Source of the DNA: Ruegeria atlantica | GTDB lineage: Bacteria > Pseudomonadota > Alphaproteobacteria > Rhodobacterales > Rhodobacteraceae | Assembly (NCBI RefSeq): GCF_013032455.1 | Contig: NZ_WQCF01000006.1 | Location: forward strand, 207,040 to 271,039 | Length of the DNA stretch: 64,000 nt | Direction: 5' to 3' | Shown: piece after piece, positions 8,279 to 17,513 of the stretch | Layout: each line of letters starts with the position of its first letter | How positions within the stretch are numbered: the first letter of the stretch is position 1 | The notes under the pieces: model-generated | Database searches by the model: none | Seen by the model: the letters and a program-made list of their open reading frames with translations, nothing else | What the model was told of the DNA's origin: nothing | Position numbers and translations under genes: made by a program

Positions 8279-9451
8279 CTATTGCACGAGCCGCGCCGCT
8301 GCGCGTGCGATCACCATCTCTTCGTGCGTGGGAATTGCCAGAATGCGTACCCGGCTGAAATCGGTCGACAGAACCGTACCATTGTCAGCATTTCTGTTGG
8401 GGTCCATTTCTATCCCGATCCAGCGCATCCCCTCGCAAACTCTTTGACGGATCTGTGCAGAGTTTTCACCGATCCCACCCGTGAATACCAGCGCGTCTAG
8501 CCCTTCCAACGCGGCAGATAGTGCGCCCAATTCCCGGCGGATGCGGAAAACGTAATAATCGATGGCCTTGCGTGCCTCGGGCGTTTCGGCGGCCAACAAA
8601 GTGCGCATGTCCGACGACATCCCCGACAGACCAAGCAAACCCGATTTGCGATAGAGCATTTCCGCGATCTCGTCCGCGCTCATGCCTTCCTGCTGCATCA
8701 TGTAAAGCACGACACCCGGATCCAATTGACCGCTGCGCGTGCCCATCGGCAAACCATCCAACGCCGAAAACCCCATGGTCGAAGCCACAGCCCGTCCACC
8801 AGAAACGGCGCACATGGAAGCACCGTTGCCCAGGTGAGCGATGACAACACGGCCATCATAGAGGCTAGGGGCAATTTCTTTGAGTTTTTCCGTGATGTAG
8901 TCATAACTCAGACCATGGAAACCATAGCGACGCACCCCCTTGTCGAAATAGCTTTGCGGCAGGGCGAAAGTATCGTTTACCCACGGATGGGTTCGGTGGA
9001 AGGCGGTGTCAAAACAAGCCACTTGCTCGGTCTCTGGGAATGCATCACTCGCAGCGCGGATACCGGCAAGGCTGTAGGGTTGATGCAACGGTGCGAATGG
9101 GATGAATCCCGACAGAGTTTCCAGAACCTTGTCGTTGATCCGCACGGGTTCGGAATAGACTGTACCGCCATGTACAACTCGATGACCAATAGCGCGAATT
9201 CGAATGTCCGGAAGGTATTCACGGGTCATATCGAGAAAGGCATGTATTGCCTCGCCATGCCCGTGGGCGTTGGTCAAGGGTTGGTTGACTGACCGCCCGC
9301 CAGCAGACTCCGCCAACAAACGCGGCGCGTCCCCCAAGCGTTCGATTTGCCCGTGCCAACGCATTCTGGGGCGGTTGTTTTCGACCAGTTCATACAGCCC
9401 AAATTTTAGCGAAGAAGACCCGGCATTCAGTGCCAACACATGGTCAACCAT
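8279..9451 (-). CDS. ackA: Acetate kinase
   Basis: Cytoplasmic enzyme of 390 residues making acetyl phosphate from acetate and ATP, reversibly. Diagnostic parts: LALNAGSSSLKFGLYE at the N-terminus, the HRVVHGG motif, CFDTAFHRTHP, HLGNGASMCA, GTRSGQLDPG, and TGGIGENSAQIR near the C-terminus. The start is the ATG of MVDHVLAL after AAAGGA; the frame extends 23 codons further without a ribosome site. No phosphotransacetylase or phosphoketolase is adjacent, which is unusual because ackA is normally paired with one of them. Confidence 0.95.
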   Translation of the reverse strand: MVDHVLALNAGSSSLKFGLYELVENNRPRMRWHGQIERLGDAPRLLAESAGGRSVNQPLTNAHGHGEAIHAFLDMTREYLPDIRIRAIGHRVVHGGTVYSEPVRINDKVLETLSGFIPFAPLHQPYSLAGIRAASDAFPETEQVACFDTAFHRTHPWVNDTFALPQSYFDKGVRRYGFHGLSYDYITEKLKEIAPSLYDGRVVIAHLGNGASMCAVSGGRAVASTMGFSALDGLPMGTRSGQLDPGVVLYMMQQEGMSADEIAEMLYRKSGLLGLSGMSSDMRTLLAAETPEARKAIDYYVFRIRRELGALSAALEGLDALVFTGGIGENSAQIRQRVCEGMRWIGIEMDPNRNADNGTVLSTDFSRVRILAIPTHEEMVIARAAARLVQ

Positions 9452-9736
9452 GGATTTTCCTTTTGTTCTCGTGCGCATGCAGGCGCGCCGTAAAGCATCG
9501 TCATCCGCCCGAAATGTCAATGTGATTGGCGCCCGCGAACCCCGTCATCTTTGCGTATTAGATATAGTAAAGCTGTTCTGCCAAAATTTTACCTGCCGCA
9601 ATATTCGGAACTGATGCCTTTTTTGCGCGCGGCCATCAGATCGACCGCAGTGCCCATTGCCAGAGACCATTGACGAGCCCGCCAGTAGTCTCCCCACCTT
9701 CAGTCATTCTGGGCTGCGAAAAATCAGCCCGGACGC

Positions 9737-9772
9737 TCCGGTTTCTGGAAGTTAGCTGAAGTAGAAACCGGA
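9737..9772. repeat. Ten-bp perfect inverted repeat upstream of nap operon
   Basis: TCCGGTTTCT at 9737-9746 and AGAAACCGGA at 9763-9772 form a perfect 10-bp stem around a 16-base loop. It is 92 bases before the FNR box. It could be a regulator site or an RNA hairpin; no T-run follows, so a simple terminator is less likely. Confidence 0.5.
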
Positions 9773-9863
9773 TCATCTGCAGCAAAAAATGCGCCGAAAT
9801 ATCACGTTGATATTTCTGTGTATTTCAACTTTCATTCTAAACAAAAACTATTAATCTCGAATA

Positions 9864-9877
9864 ATGATCTGGATCAA
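9864..9877. promoter_or_regulatory. FNR/FnrL-type box upstream of napF
   Basis: ATGAT-CTGG-ATCAA matches TTGAT-N4-ATCAA at 9 of 10 defined positions. Its centre is about 76 bases before the napF start codon. An activator site at -41.5 would put the transcription start near 9912 with a 35-base leader. Oxygen-sensitive activation of nap is inferred. Confidence 0.7.
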
Positions 9878-9946
9878 AAAGCATTCCCTCTAAACGCGCT
9901 ACTGAGAAGCCGTGAACAGGGAATCAAGCGCGAACCGTTTAGAAAA

Positions 9947-10462
9947 ATGAGCCAGATGACCAGCCGCAGGGCGTTTCTGAGCGCCAAAGCTTTTCGGGAG
10001 GACAGCAGTATTGTCCGTCCCCCCGGCTCGGTTGTGCCGGGGTTTGTCGACCAGTGCACCAAATGCGGCGATTGCATCGAGGCATGTGAAGAGGCCGTCA
10101 TTTCGCTCGACCCTCAAGGATTTCCGGTCTTTCAGCCCGGCGACGACCCCTGCACTTTCTGTGGCGATTGTGCTAAGGCTTGCCCCACGGATGCTCTGCA
10201 AATCGAACGAGTTGTCGACTGGCCGTGGCGGGCCGAAATTCAGGACGGCACGTGCCTCTCCATGAACGGCGTAAGCTGCCGCGTGTGTCAGGACAATTGC
10301 GAACAGAACGCCATTCGTTTCGAGTTGCAGCGCGGCGGGCGGGCGACGCCTTTGTTGGAAGTTGACGCCTGCAACGGATGCGGTGCCTGTGTCGCCCTCT
10401 GCCCTGTCAATGCCGTGGCGCTCCAGCGCCAACCCACACTTCAAACGGAAGCGTTACAATGA
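9947..10462 (+). CDS. napF: Periplasmic nitrate reductase accessory ferredoxin NapF
   Basis: Cytoplasmic iron-sulfur protein of 171 residues that assists NapA maturation. Three clear 4Fe-4S motifs are seen: CTKCGDCIEAC, CTFCGDCAKAC and CNGCGACVALC. A further Cys-rich segment (CRVCQDNC) is typical of NapF. The frame is open upstream to a GTG, but the FNR box falls inside that extension, so I start at ATG 9947 (MSQMTSRRAFL); the ribosome site is weak (AGAAAA) and ATG 9956 is an alternative. The stop overlaps the napD start (ATGA). First gene of napFDAGHBC. Confidence 0.9.
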   Translation: MSQMTSRRAFLSAKAFREDSSIVRPPGSVVPGFVDQCTKCGDCIEACEEAVISLDPQGFPVFQPGDDPCTFCGDCAKACPTDALQIERVVDWPWRAEIQDGTCLSMNGVSCRVCQDNCEQNAIRFELQRGGRATPLLEVDACNGCGACVALCPVNAVALQRQPTLQTEALQ

Positions 10463-10752
10463 ATATATGCGGTTGCCTTATACATGTCGCCCCTGATCAG
10501 GCCGAGGCCGCCGCGCAATCGATGCGCGGCACACCGGGCGTCGAAGTACATGCCCAGGCCGAAGACGGTCGTTTCGTCGTTGTTGTCGAAGACACGTCCG
10601 ATCGCCTTGCGTCCGAGATCATCATGGATCTGCACCAGATCCCCGGAGTGATCTCACTGACATTGACCTATCACCATTTCGAGGATCTCGCGGAAAGCAC
10701 TCCGCATCCCGATGCCCTAAGCCAAACCACCAGCCGGAGGCTCACGCTATGA
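10459..10752 (+). CDS. napD: Nap chaperone NapD
   Basis: Cytoplasmic chaperone of 97 residues that binds the NapA Tat signal peptide. The N-terminus ([13 protein letters not shown]) and the following ferredoxin-like alpha/beta pattern, with a VVVVEDT strand and a segment around [12 protein letters not shown], match NapD. Both ends overlap neighbours by 4 bases (ATGA), indicating translational coupling with napF and napA. Confidence 0.92.
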   Translation: MNICGCLIHVAPDQAEAAAQSMRGTPGVEVHAQAEDGRFVVVVEDTSDRLASEIIMDLHQIPGVISLTLTYHHFEDLAESTPHPDALSQTTSRRLTL

Positions 10753-13241
10753 CTACATCAGAATCACGCCGGACTTTTCTCAAGGCCTCCGCGGCCGCTG
10801 CCACTGCGTCGGCCGCAGGCATCCCACTGGCCACCGGTCAGGCCAATGCACAGACCGGCACCCCCGATATCCGCTGGGACAAGGCAGCCTGCCGGTTCTG
10901 CGGCACCGGCTGTTCGGTGCTGGTCGGCACCAAGGAAGGCCGCGTCGTCGCCACTCAGGGCGATCCGGACGCGCCGGTGAACCGCGGTCTGAACTGCATC
11001 AAAGGCTACTTCCTCTCCAAAATCATGTACGGCAAGGACCGCCTAACCACACCTCTGCTGCGCAAAACGAACGGCGTCTATGACAAAAATGGCGAGTTCG
11101 AACCGGTCAGCTGGGACGAAGCCTTCGACGTTATGGCCGAAAAGTGGAAGGAAGCGCTGGCCAAGAAAGGGCCAACCAGTGTCGGTATGTTCGGCTCGGG
11201 TCAGTGGACAGTCTGGGAAGGTTATGCCGCATCCAAACTGATGAAGGCCGGCTTCCGGTCGAACAACATCGACCCCAACGCGCGGCACTGCATGGCCTCT
11301 GCCGTTGTGGGCTTTATCCGCACCTTCGGCATCGACGAGCCGATGGGCTGCTATGACGACCTTGAGCACGCGGACACCTTCGTGCTGTGGGGCTCGAACA
11401 TGGCCGAGATGCACCCGATCCTGTGGTCACGTCTGACTGATACCCGCCTGACCAAACCAGGCTGCGAAGTGCACGTATTGTCGACCTTCGAGCACCGCTC
11501 GTTCGAGTTGGCCGACAATGGCATGGTCTTTGCACCACAGACCGATCTGGCGATCCTGAACTATATCGCCAATTACATCATCCAGAATGGCGCGGTGAAC
11601 GAAGAGTTCGTCAAGAAACACGTCAACATCACCAAGACGGCAACCGATATCGGCTATGGCCTGCGCGACACTCATGAGTTGCAGCAAGAGGCTGAGAACC
11701 CGAACTCGGGCAAGATGGAGCCGATCAGCTTCGAAGAATACGCCGAAGCCGTCGCGCCCTATACCCTGGAATACACAGCCGAACTGTCGGGCGTCCCTGC
11801 AGACAAGCTGGAAAAACTAGCCAAGCAATATGCCGACCCGAACCGCAAGGTGATGAGCTTGTGGACCATGGGCTTTAACCAGCATACCCGCGGCTCGTGG
11901 GTGAACTCGCTGATGTATAACGTCCACCTGCTGGTTGGTAAGATCTCCGAGCCGGGCAACTCACCCTTCTCGCTGACTGGTCAGCCTTCGGCCTGTGGTA
12001 CGGCACGTGAGGTTGGTACCTTTGCCCACCGCCTGCCCGCCGACATGGTGGTCGCGAATGACAAACACCGCGAGATTTGTGAAACCGCGTGGAACGTCCC
12101 CGCAGGCACCATTCCTCCGAAACCCGGCTTCCACGCCGTATTGCAGCACCGCAAGCTGAAGGATGGTGATCTGAACGCCTATTGGGTGCAGTGCAACAAC
12201 AACATGCAGGCCGCGCCGAATATCAACGAAGAAGGTTATCCCGGCTATCGTAACCCCGAGAACTTCATCACTGTTTCGGATCCCTATCCGACGGTCACGG
12301 CAGTCTCTGCCGACCTGATCCTGCCCACAGCCATGTGGGTCGAGAAGGAAGGCGCCTACGGCAACGCCGAACGCCGCACTCAGTTCTGGCGTCAGCAGGT
12401 GAAAGCACCGGGTGAGGCAAAATCGGACCTGTGGCAGCTGATGGAATTCTCGAAACGCTTCACCGTGGAAGAGGTCTGGGGCGAAGAACTGCTGGCCAAG
12501 ATGCCCGAGCATCGCGGCAAGACCATGTATGACGTTCTCTATGCCAACGGCAAGATCGACCAGTTCCCACTGTCCGAGACTGCAGAAGGCTTTGACAATG
12601 ACGATGCCGAGCATTTTGGTTACTACGTCCAAAAAGGCCTGTTCGAAGAATACGCCGAGTTTGGACGCGGCCATGCGCACGATCTGGCACCGTTCGAGAT
12701 GTACCACGAGGCACGCGGCATGCGCTGGCCCGTCGTGGACGGCAAGGAAACGCTCTATCGCTTCCGCGAAGGGTACGACCCCTATGTGTCAGAGGGTGCG
12801 GGCGTGGAATTCTACGGCAAGCCCGATGGCAAAGCGAATATCATCTTTGCCCCATACGAGCCTGCCGCCGAAGAGCCGGATGAAGAATATGATCTGTGGC
12901 TGTCCACCGGTCGTGTTCTGGAACACTGGCACTCGGGCTCGATGACCCGCCGTGTGCCGGAACTGCACCGCGCCTATCCGAACGCCGTCGTCTACATGCA
13001 CCCGCAGGACGCCAAAGATCGAGGTCTGCGTCGCGGGCAGGAGATCATCCTCTCCACCCGCCGCGGCGAGGTCACCAGCCGGGTCGAAACCCGTGGGCGC
13101 AACAAAGTGCCGCGCGGTCTGGTCTTCATGCCCTGGTTCGACGAGCATCAGCTGACCAACAAGCTGACGCTGGACGCAACCTGCCCGCTGTCAAAAGAGA
13201 CCGACTTCAAGAAGTGCGCGTGTAAGGTCGAGCGCGCGTAA
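10749..13241 (+). CDS. napA: Periplasmic nitrate reductase catalytic subunit NapA
   Basis: Tat-exported molybdoenzyme of 830 residues reducing nitrate to nitrite. The leader has SRRTFLKAS and ends near QANAQ. A 4Fe-4S site is formed by Cys48, Cys51, Cys55 and Cys83 (CRFCGTGC, then GLNC). The bis-MGD molybdenum ligand is Cys181 in NARHCMAS. Full length for the family. The start overlaps the napD stop. Electrons are expected from NapB/NapC and NapGH encoded downstream. Confidence 0.97.
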   Translation: MTTSESRRTFLKASAAAATASAAGIPLATGQANAQTGTPDIRWDKAACRFCGTGCSVLVGTKEGRVVATQGDPDAPVNRGLNCIKGYFLSKIMYGKDRLTTPLLRKTNGVYDKNGEFEPVSWDEAFDVMAEKWKEALAKKGPTSVGMFGSGQWTVWEGYAASKLMKAGFRSNNIDPNARHCMASAVVGFIRTFGIDEPMGCYDDLEHADTFVLWGSNMAEMHPILWSRLTDTRLTKPGCEVHVLSTFEHRSFELADNGMVFAPQTDLAILNYIANYIIQNGAVNEEFVKKHVNITKTATDIGYGLRDTHELQQEAENPNSGKMEPISFEEYAEAVAPYTLEYTAELSGVPADKLEKLAKQYADPNRKVMSLWTMGFNQHTRGSWVNSLMYNVHLLVGKISEPGNSPFSLTGQPSACGTAREVGTFAHRLPADMVVANDKHREICETAWNVPAGTIPPKPGFHAVLQHRKLKDGDLNAYWVQCNNNMQAAPNINEEGYPGYRNPENFITVSDPYPTVTAVSADLILPTAMWVEKEGAYGNAERRTQFWRQQVKAPGEAKSDLWQLMEFSKRFTVEEVWGEELLAKMPEHRGKTMYDVLYANGKIDQFPLSETAEGFDNDDAEHFGYYVQKGLFEEYAEFGRGHAHDLAPFEMYHEARGMRWPVVDGKETLYRFREGYDPYVSEGAGVEFYGKPDGKANIIFAPYEPAAEEPDEEYDLWLSTGRVLEHWHSGSMTRRVPELHRAYPNAVVYMHPQDAKDRGLRRGQEIILSTRRGEVTSRVETRGRNKVPRGLVFMPWFDEHQLTNKLTLDATCPLSKETDFKKCACKVERA

Positions 13242-13268
13242 CCGGGAAGGATCGCAAAGGTAGTCCCC

Positions 13269-14087
13269 ATGTCCCTGACCGGTACTCCTCTCTCGCCGCA
13301 ACGGCGCCGATTCCTGCAGGATTCGGCGCGCGCGGCAGGCGGCTGCGTGGTCGCCGGGTCAACGCTGGCCTGGTTCGCCCGCGATGCCCGAGCGCTGCCG
13401 GCCGAGGCATTGCGCCCGCCCGGCGCGTTGCCAGAGAAAGAGTTCCTGTCGGCCTGTATCCGCTGCGGGCTCTGCGTGCGGGACTGCCCTTACGACACCT
13501 TGAAACTGGCTGAACTTGGGGTCGATGCCGTCGCCACCGGCACCCCCTATTTCACGGCGCGCGATGTGCCCTGTGAGATGTGTGACGACATTCCCTGCGT
13601 TGCCGCCTGCCCCACCGGAGCGCTGGATCCGGGGCTGGACAATATCGACGATGCGAAAATGGGCGTTGCGGTTCTGGTCGATCAGGAAAACTGCCTGAAC
13701 TTCCTCGGCCTGCGTTGCGACGTCTGTTACCGTGTCTGCCCCGTCATCGACGAGGCGATCACGCTGGAAACCGCACATAACGACCGCTCCGGTCACCATG
13801 CGATGTTCATTCCGACCGTGCATGCCGATCGTTGCACCGGTTGCGGCATGTGCGAGAAAAGCTGTGTTCTGCCCGAAGCCGCTATCAAGGTCCTGCCAGC
13901 CCGTCTAGCTCGCGGCAGCAGCGCAGATCATTACCGCAAAGGCTGGGAAGAGAAAGATGCCCATGGCGGTCCCCTTGTGGACGGCTTGATAGATCTGCCC
14001 GACCGTTTACCCGGACCGGGTACGGATAATCTGGCCACGCCTGGCGGCTTCGCTCCGTCTTATGACTTGCCAGGAGTGGGACAATGA
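13269..14087 (+). CDS. napG: Ferredoxin-type quinol dehydrogenase component NapG
   Basis: Tat-exported iron-sulfur protein of 272 residues. The leader is [16 protein letters not shown] with a hydrophobic core after it. Four 4Fe-4S motifs follow: [32 protein letters not shown] and [11 protein letters not shown]. With NapH it forms a quinol dehydrogenase feeding NapC/NapB. The 3' end overlaps napH by 4 bases. Confidence 0.93.
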   Translation: MSLTGTPLSPQRRRFLQDSARAAGGCVVAGSTLAWFARDARALPAEALRPPGALPEKEFLSACIRCGLCVRDCPYDTLKLAELGVDAVATGTPYFTARDVPCEMCDDIPCVAACPTGALDPGLDNIDDAKMGVAVLVDQENCLNFLGLRCDVCYRVCPVIDEAITLETAHNDRSGHHAMFIPTVHADRCTGCGMCEKSCVLPEAAIKVLPARLARGSSADHYRKGWEEKDAHGGPLVDGLIDLPDRLPGPGTDNLATPGGFAPSYDLPGVGQ

Positions 14088-15001
14088 GTGCCCGCACGCA
14101 TCTCCCCATCGGTCACGAGGCGATTGAGGCCAAAGGCTGGATCGGGGCGCATCGCTTTCTGCTGTTGCGCCGCACGAGCCAGTTATTCTTTTTGGCCTTG
14201 TTCCTGTTGGGTCCGTGGTTCGGCGTCTGGATCGTACAGGGTACGCTAGCCGGGTCGCTAACCCTCGGCGTGCTGCCCCTGACCGACCCTTTGGTCCTGC
14301 TGCAAAGCATCGTCGCCGGGCATTGGCCTGAACTGACCGCACTAATCGGCGGGCTGATCGTTCTGGTCGCCTATGCCCTGATCGGAGGGCGGGTCTATTG
14401 TTCTTGGGTCTGCCCGATCAACCCGGTGACCGACGCCGCCAACTGGCTGCATCGCAAGCTGGACATGCAAAAGGGCTGGCAGCCAAAGCGCGGAACCCGC
14501 CTTTGGATACTGGCAACCGTACTGATTGTGTCGGGGCTGACCGGCGTGATTGCATGGGAATTGGTGAACCCGATCACCATGCTGCACCGGGGGCTTATCT
14601 TCGGCGCGGGCTTCGTCTGGGCCATGGTCATTGCGATCTTCATCTTCGACCTGTTTGTCTCGCGCCACGGCTGGTGCGGTCACCTGTGCCCGGTGGGTGC
14701 GTTCTATGGCCTGATCGGCAGCAAAAGCCTGTTGCGCGTCAGCGCGGCAAACCGAGCCGCTTGTGACGATTGCATGGATTGTTATGCCGTATGCCCCGAA
14801 AACCAGATCATTTCCCCAGCTCTGAAAGGGAAACCGGGAACAACACCACTGATCCTGTCCCCGGATTGCACCAATTGCGGCCGCTGCATCGATGTCTGCG
14901 CGGTCGACGTCTTCAACTTTACTCACCGGTTCGACGACCATGTCGCCGCACCTTCCGATCCAGTTCCCGCGCCAGAAGCGCGCGCAGCCAGACCTATCTA
15001 A
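14084..15001 (+). CDS. napH: Membrane quinol dehydrogenase component NapH
   Basis: Inner-membrane protein of 305 residues with four hydrophobic helices. Cytoplasmic Cys motifs CSWVCP and CGHLCP are of the NapH/NosR type, and two C-terminal 4Fe-4S motifs are [11 protein letters not shown] and [11 protein letters not shown]. It anchors NapG and oxidises quinol. The start overlaps napG (ATGA). NapGH together with NapC gives two routes from the quinone pool. Confidence 0.92.
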   Translation: MSARTHLPIGHEAIEAKGWIGAHRFLLLRRTSQLFFLALFLLGPWFGVWIVQGTLAGSLTLGVLPLTDPLVLLQSIVAGHWPELTALIGGLIVLVAYALIGGRVYCSWVCPINPVTDAANWLHRKLDMQKGWQPKRGTRLWILATVLIVSGLTGVIAWELVNPITMLHRGLIFGAGFVWAMVIAIFIFDLFVSRHGWCGHLCPVGAFYGLIGSKSLLRVSAANRAACDDCMDCYAVCPENQIISPALKGKPGTTPLILSPDCTNCGRCIDVCAVDVFNFTHRFDDHVAAPSDPVPAPEARAARPI

Positions 15002-15010
15002 GGGAGTGCC

Positions 15011-15451
15011 ATGATGAAAAAATCAATCCTGACAGGCGGAATTGCCTTGATCCCCGTTTTGCTCCTGAGCGGGTTCGCCCTTGCCCAGTCAGCCCAAGTG
15101 GAAACCCTACGCGGGGCGGATGTGGACGAGCCCATCCCCCTGCATCAGATCCACAAGGATATCGAAGGCCGGATCGTGCGCAACTATCGCCAGCAACCGC
15201 CACTGATACCGCATTCGATCGAGCAATACCAAATCGACACGCGCACCAATCAGTGTCTGGCCTGCCATGACTGGACCAAAGCCGGTGAACGCAACGCACC
15301 AACCCTGTCGATGACCCACTATCTGGACCGCGAAGGCCGTGAATTGGATCACATCGCAGGTACCCGGTATTTCTGCAACCAGTGCCACGTGCCTCAGGCG
15401 GATGCACCAGCGTTGGTCGACAACGTGTTTGAACCCTCGTCCGGCAACTAA
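15011..15451 (+). CDS. napB: Diheme cytochrome c NapB
   Basis: Periplasmic electron-transfer subunit of 146 residues. A Sec signal peptide (hydrophobic core about 8-24, ending FALAQ) precedes two heme-c motifs, CLACH and CNQCH, with NapB-type spacing. Conserved IPHSIEQYQI and the following TNQCLACHDW place it in the family. It passes electrons from NapC/NapGH to NapA. Ribosome site AGGGAGTGCC precedes ATG 15011; ATG 15014 is an equally possible start. Confidence 0.95.
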   Translation: MMKKSILTGGIALIPVLLLSGFALAQSAQVETLRGADVDEPIPLHQIHKDIEGRIVRNYRQQPPLIPHSIEQYQIDTRTNQCLACHDWTKAGERNAPTLSMTHYLDREGRELDHIAGTRYFCNQCHVPQADAPALVDNVFEPSSGN

Positions 15452-15480
15452 TCCAACGCATATCTGAAAGGAGCACCGAG

Positions 15481-16185
15481 ATGGCAGACTCCCCCGAAAA
15501 ACGCGGTTGGATTGGCCGCATCTGGAACGTGATCTGGACACCGACTGTCCTGTTCAGCTCTGGCTTTCTGGTTCTGGCCGGGTTTCTGGCTGGCATCCTG
15601 TTCTGGGGTGGGTTCCACTGGACCCTGGAACTGACCAACACCGAGGAATTCTGTACCTCGTGCCACACGATGGAAACCAACCTAGGCGAATATCGCGAGA
15701 CTATTCACTACAACAACCACTCGGGTGTGCGTGCAATCTGTTCCGATTGTCACGTGCCGCATGAGTGGAACCACAAAATTAAGGCCAAGATCATGGCCGT
15801 GAAGGACGTCTATCACGAGTTGGCCGGTACCATCAGCACCCCTGAAAAATACGAAGCCCACCGTCTGAGCATGGCCTCGGCCGTTTGGAAGAAGATGAAG
15901 GCGTCTGACAGCCGCGAGTGCCGCAACTGCCACAACTTCGACTATATGGACTTTACTATTCAGGAAACCCGCGCCGCCTCAGAACACCAGCGTGCGATCG
16001 ACGAAGGCCTGACCTGCATTGACTGTCACCAGGGCATCGCGCACCGCCTGCCGTCGGATTACCTTGAGACCTATCAAGAAATTACAGACGAGCTGGCCGG
16101 TGAACCCTCGGGCAAGCTTTATCAGCAGGTCGCCGATGGCAGCGAAGAAATCCGGTCATTCCTGACCAACAGTGCGGATCAATGA
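15481..16185 (+). CDS. napC: Tetraheme cytochrome c quinol dehydrogenase NapC
   Basis: Membrane-anchored NapC/NirT-family protein of 234 residues. One N-terminal transmembrane helix (about 20-45) anchors a periplasmic domain with four CxxCH motifs: CTSCH, CSDCH, CRNCH and CIDCH. It oxidises quinol and reduces NapB. The start follows GGAGCACCGAG. A small membrane protein gene begins 10 bases after its stop. Confidence 0.96.
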   Translation: MADSPEKRGWIGRIWNVIWTPTVLFSSGFLVLAGFLAGILFWGGFHWTLELTNTEEFCTSCHTMETNLGEYRETIHYNNHSGVRAICSDCHVPHEWNHKIKAKIMAVKDVYHELAGTISTPEKYEAHRLSMASAVWKKMKASDSRECRNCHNFDYMDFTIQETRAASEHQRAIDEGLTCIDCHQGIAHRLPSDYLETYQEITDELAGEPSGKLYQQVADGSEEIRSFLTNSADQ

Positions 16186-16195
16186 GGGGCGAGAT

Positions 16196-16453
16196 ATGCT
16201 GGAACTTCTAGGAACAATCGGCGCCAACATCATCAGCCTGCCGGGTATTCTTGGCCTTGCACTGGGAATGATGACTCGCCGCCTGTGGCTAGGCGGTCTG
16301 ATGGGCGCCGTGGTCGGCATGCTGGAGACGGTGATCTTTGCTCATTGGAACTTTGCCAATGTCGGTTCGGTTGAGCTTTTGATCGCGGTCGTCATCGGCC
16401 TGTGCGCGGGCACATTAGGCTCGGTGATCCGCAATAAGGGCGCAACTGTCTGA
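16196..16453 (+). CDS. Small hydrophobic membrane protein in the nap operon
   Basis: Protein of 85 residues, almost wholly hydrophobic and glycine-rich, with about three membrane segments (roughly 5-25, 29-50 and 56-76) and a basic C-terminus (RNKGATV). I recognise no family. It is longer than NapE (about 60 residues, one helix) and shows no NapE motif. The ATG is preceded by GAGGGGCGAG and lies 10 bases after napC, so it is probably part of the operon. Possibly it aids the quinol dehydrogenase in the membrane. Confidence 0.7.
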   Translation: MLELLGTIGANIISLPGILGLALGMMTRRLWLGGLMGAVVGMLETVIFAHWNFANVGSVELLIAVVIGLCAGTLGSVIRNKGATV

Positions 16454-16454
16454 T

Positions 16455-16476
16455 CCAAGGACGGTCTGCTCCTTGG
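16455..16476 (+). terminator. Possible terminator at the end of the nap operon
   Basis: CCAAGGA and TCCTTGG form a perfect 7-bp stem around an 8-base loop, right after the last nap-operon stop codon. No clear T-run follows, so termination strength is uncertain. Confidence 0.4.
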
Positions 16477-16491
16477 GCAGTGCAATATAAA

Positions 16492-17415
16492 CTAATTCGG
16501 GGCCCCGCTGCGAAAAGCAGTCGGGGTCCTTCCAAATTCAGCCTTGAACGCCCGTGTCATCGCACTGGCGTTTTCATAGCCACAGCGACTGGCAATTTCT
16601 GCAATGGACTGTTCCGTCTCTTCCGTCAGTTTCCGTGCCAGATTCAACCGCAATCGCCGATATAAAGCTTGCGGAGTGGTGCGCAGTTCAGCCTGAACCC
16701 GCATCTCGATCCGTTTCTGCGAGCAGCCGATTTTGCGCGCGACGTCCCTGACCGACAGCGGTGTTTCAAGATTTCCCTGCATCACAGCCAGCGCGCGATT
16801 GACCAACGTGTCTTCAGATTTCAACGGCAAGGCGTATGGGTCCGCAACGCCACGACTCATCAGGAGGTGGCCAACTTCGATCGACAAAAGCGGCCCGTGG
16901 TCCCTGCGAATAAGGGCCGAAGCCAGATCAAACGCAGCCATTGCCCCTGAACAGGTCAATCTGTTGCCATCGATGACAAAACGTTCCTGTACCGCTTCAA
17001 CTGATGGAAAGGTCTCTTCAAAACGCGACAGCTCATCCCAGTGAATCGTCGCGCGGTATTCGTCCAGCAAACCGGCGCGTGCCAGCAACCAGCTTCCAGT
17101 GTCCAGCCCAGCCAACTGAGCGTGATGCCGAGCGGCCGACAGCAATGCGCGGATGGTCTCGCGGGTGTCCAGTGCCAGGTATCCATAGGACGGCATGACA
17201 ACCAAAATCTCCCCGCATTGATCTTGCAACGCGCCATGCGGAGTGACGATCAAACCGCTGGAGCTTTGGACCGCTTTTCCGTCCAGCGAATAGAATCGCC
17301 ATTCGTAAAGAAGCTGCCGCGAAAGCGTATTGGCTGCCCGCAATGGCTCGACCATGTTGGCAAGGCAGTGGTTCGAGAACCCATTAAATAGAAGGATACT
17401 GTAGCGGCAGGTCAT
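16492..17415 (-). CDS. GlxA-type AraC-family regulator
   Basis: Transcription factor of 307 residues. The N-terminal half resembles the DJ-1/PfpI (class I glutamine amidotransferase-like) ligand domain: YSILLFNGFSNHCLANMVEPLRAAN, shown here in two parts, with LDTGSWLLARAGLL after it. The C-terminal part is an AraC double helix-turn-helix: VRDVARKIGCSQKRIEMR and IAEIASRCGYENASAMTRAF. This architecture is that of GbdR/CdhR/ArgR-like regulators, several of which control betaine or carnitine genes. The start MTCRYS is chosen because upstream codons lack a ribosome site. It is divergent from the acyl-CoA module. Confidence 0.85.
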   Translation of the reverse strand: MTCRYSILLFNGFSNHCLANMVEPLRAANTLSRQLLYEWRFYSLDGKAVQSSSGLIVTPHGALQDQCGEILVVMPSYGYLALDTRETIRALLSAARHHAQLAGLDTGSWLLARAGLLDEYRATIHWDELSRFEETFPSVEAVQERFVIDGNRLTCSGAMAAFDLASALIRRDHGPLLSIEVGHLLMSRGVADPYALPLKSEDTLVNRALAVMQGNLETPLSVRDVARKIGCSQKRIEMRVQAELRTTPQALYRRLRLNLARKLTEETEQSIAEIASRCGYENASAMTRAFKAEFGRTPTAFRSGAPN

Positions 17416-17471
17416 AATTTTACCATTTCTGCACGATAATTGACTAACACTGCATGCCGTTAATCTGACCT

Positions 17472-17490
17472 TTGACGTTTCATTCGTCAA
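17472..17490. promoter_or_regulatory. Inverted repeat TTGACG-N7-CGTCAA in divergent promoter
   Basis: A perfect 6-bp inverted repeat with 7-base spacer lies between the AraC-family gene and the divergent acyl-CoA dehydrogenase, 24 bases before the latter's ATG. It may be a binding site of the adjacent regulator; this is inferred from position only. Confidence 0.45.
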
Positions 17491-17513
17491 CCACCAGCTA
17501 GGGAACACGCGCC

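Larger units (their letters stand above)
9452..9946. other. Intergenic region between ackA and napF
   Basis: A 495-base gap between divergent genes. It holds a 10-bp inverted repeat (9737-9772) and an FNR-type box (9864-9877); the remainder shows no coding signal. The ribosome site for ackA lies at its left edge. An open frame begins at a GTG far upstream of napF but runs through the FNR box and is not believed to be coding there. Confidence 0.6.

Noticed and set aside
9818..9946. Upstream extension of napF
   Set aside because: It runs through the FNR box and has an unrelated Lys/Asn-rich composition; NapF homology begins at the later ATG.
12000..12707. Long minus-strand frame inside napA
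   Set aside because: Antisense shadow; napA is intact and full length on the plus strand.
16196..16453. NapE
   Set aside because: Too long and with too many helices; NapE is a single-helix protein of about 60 residues usually at the operon start.
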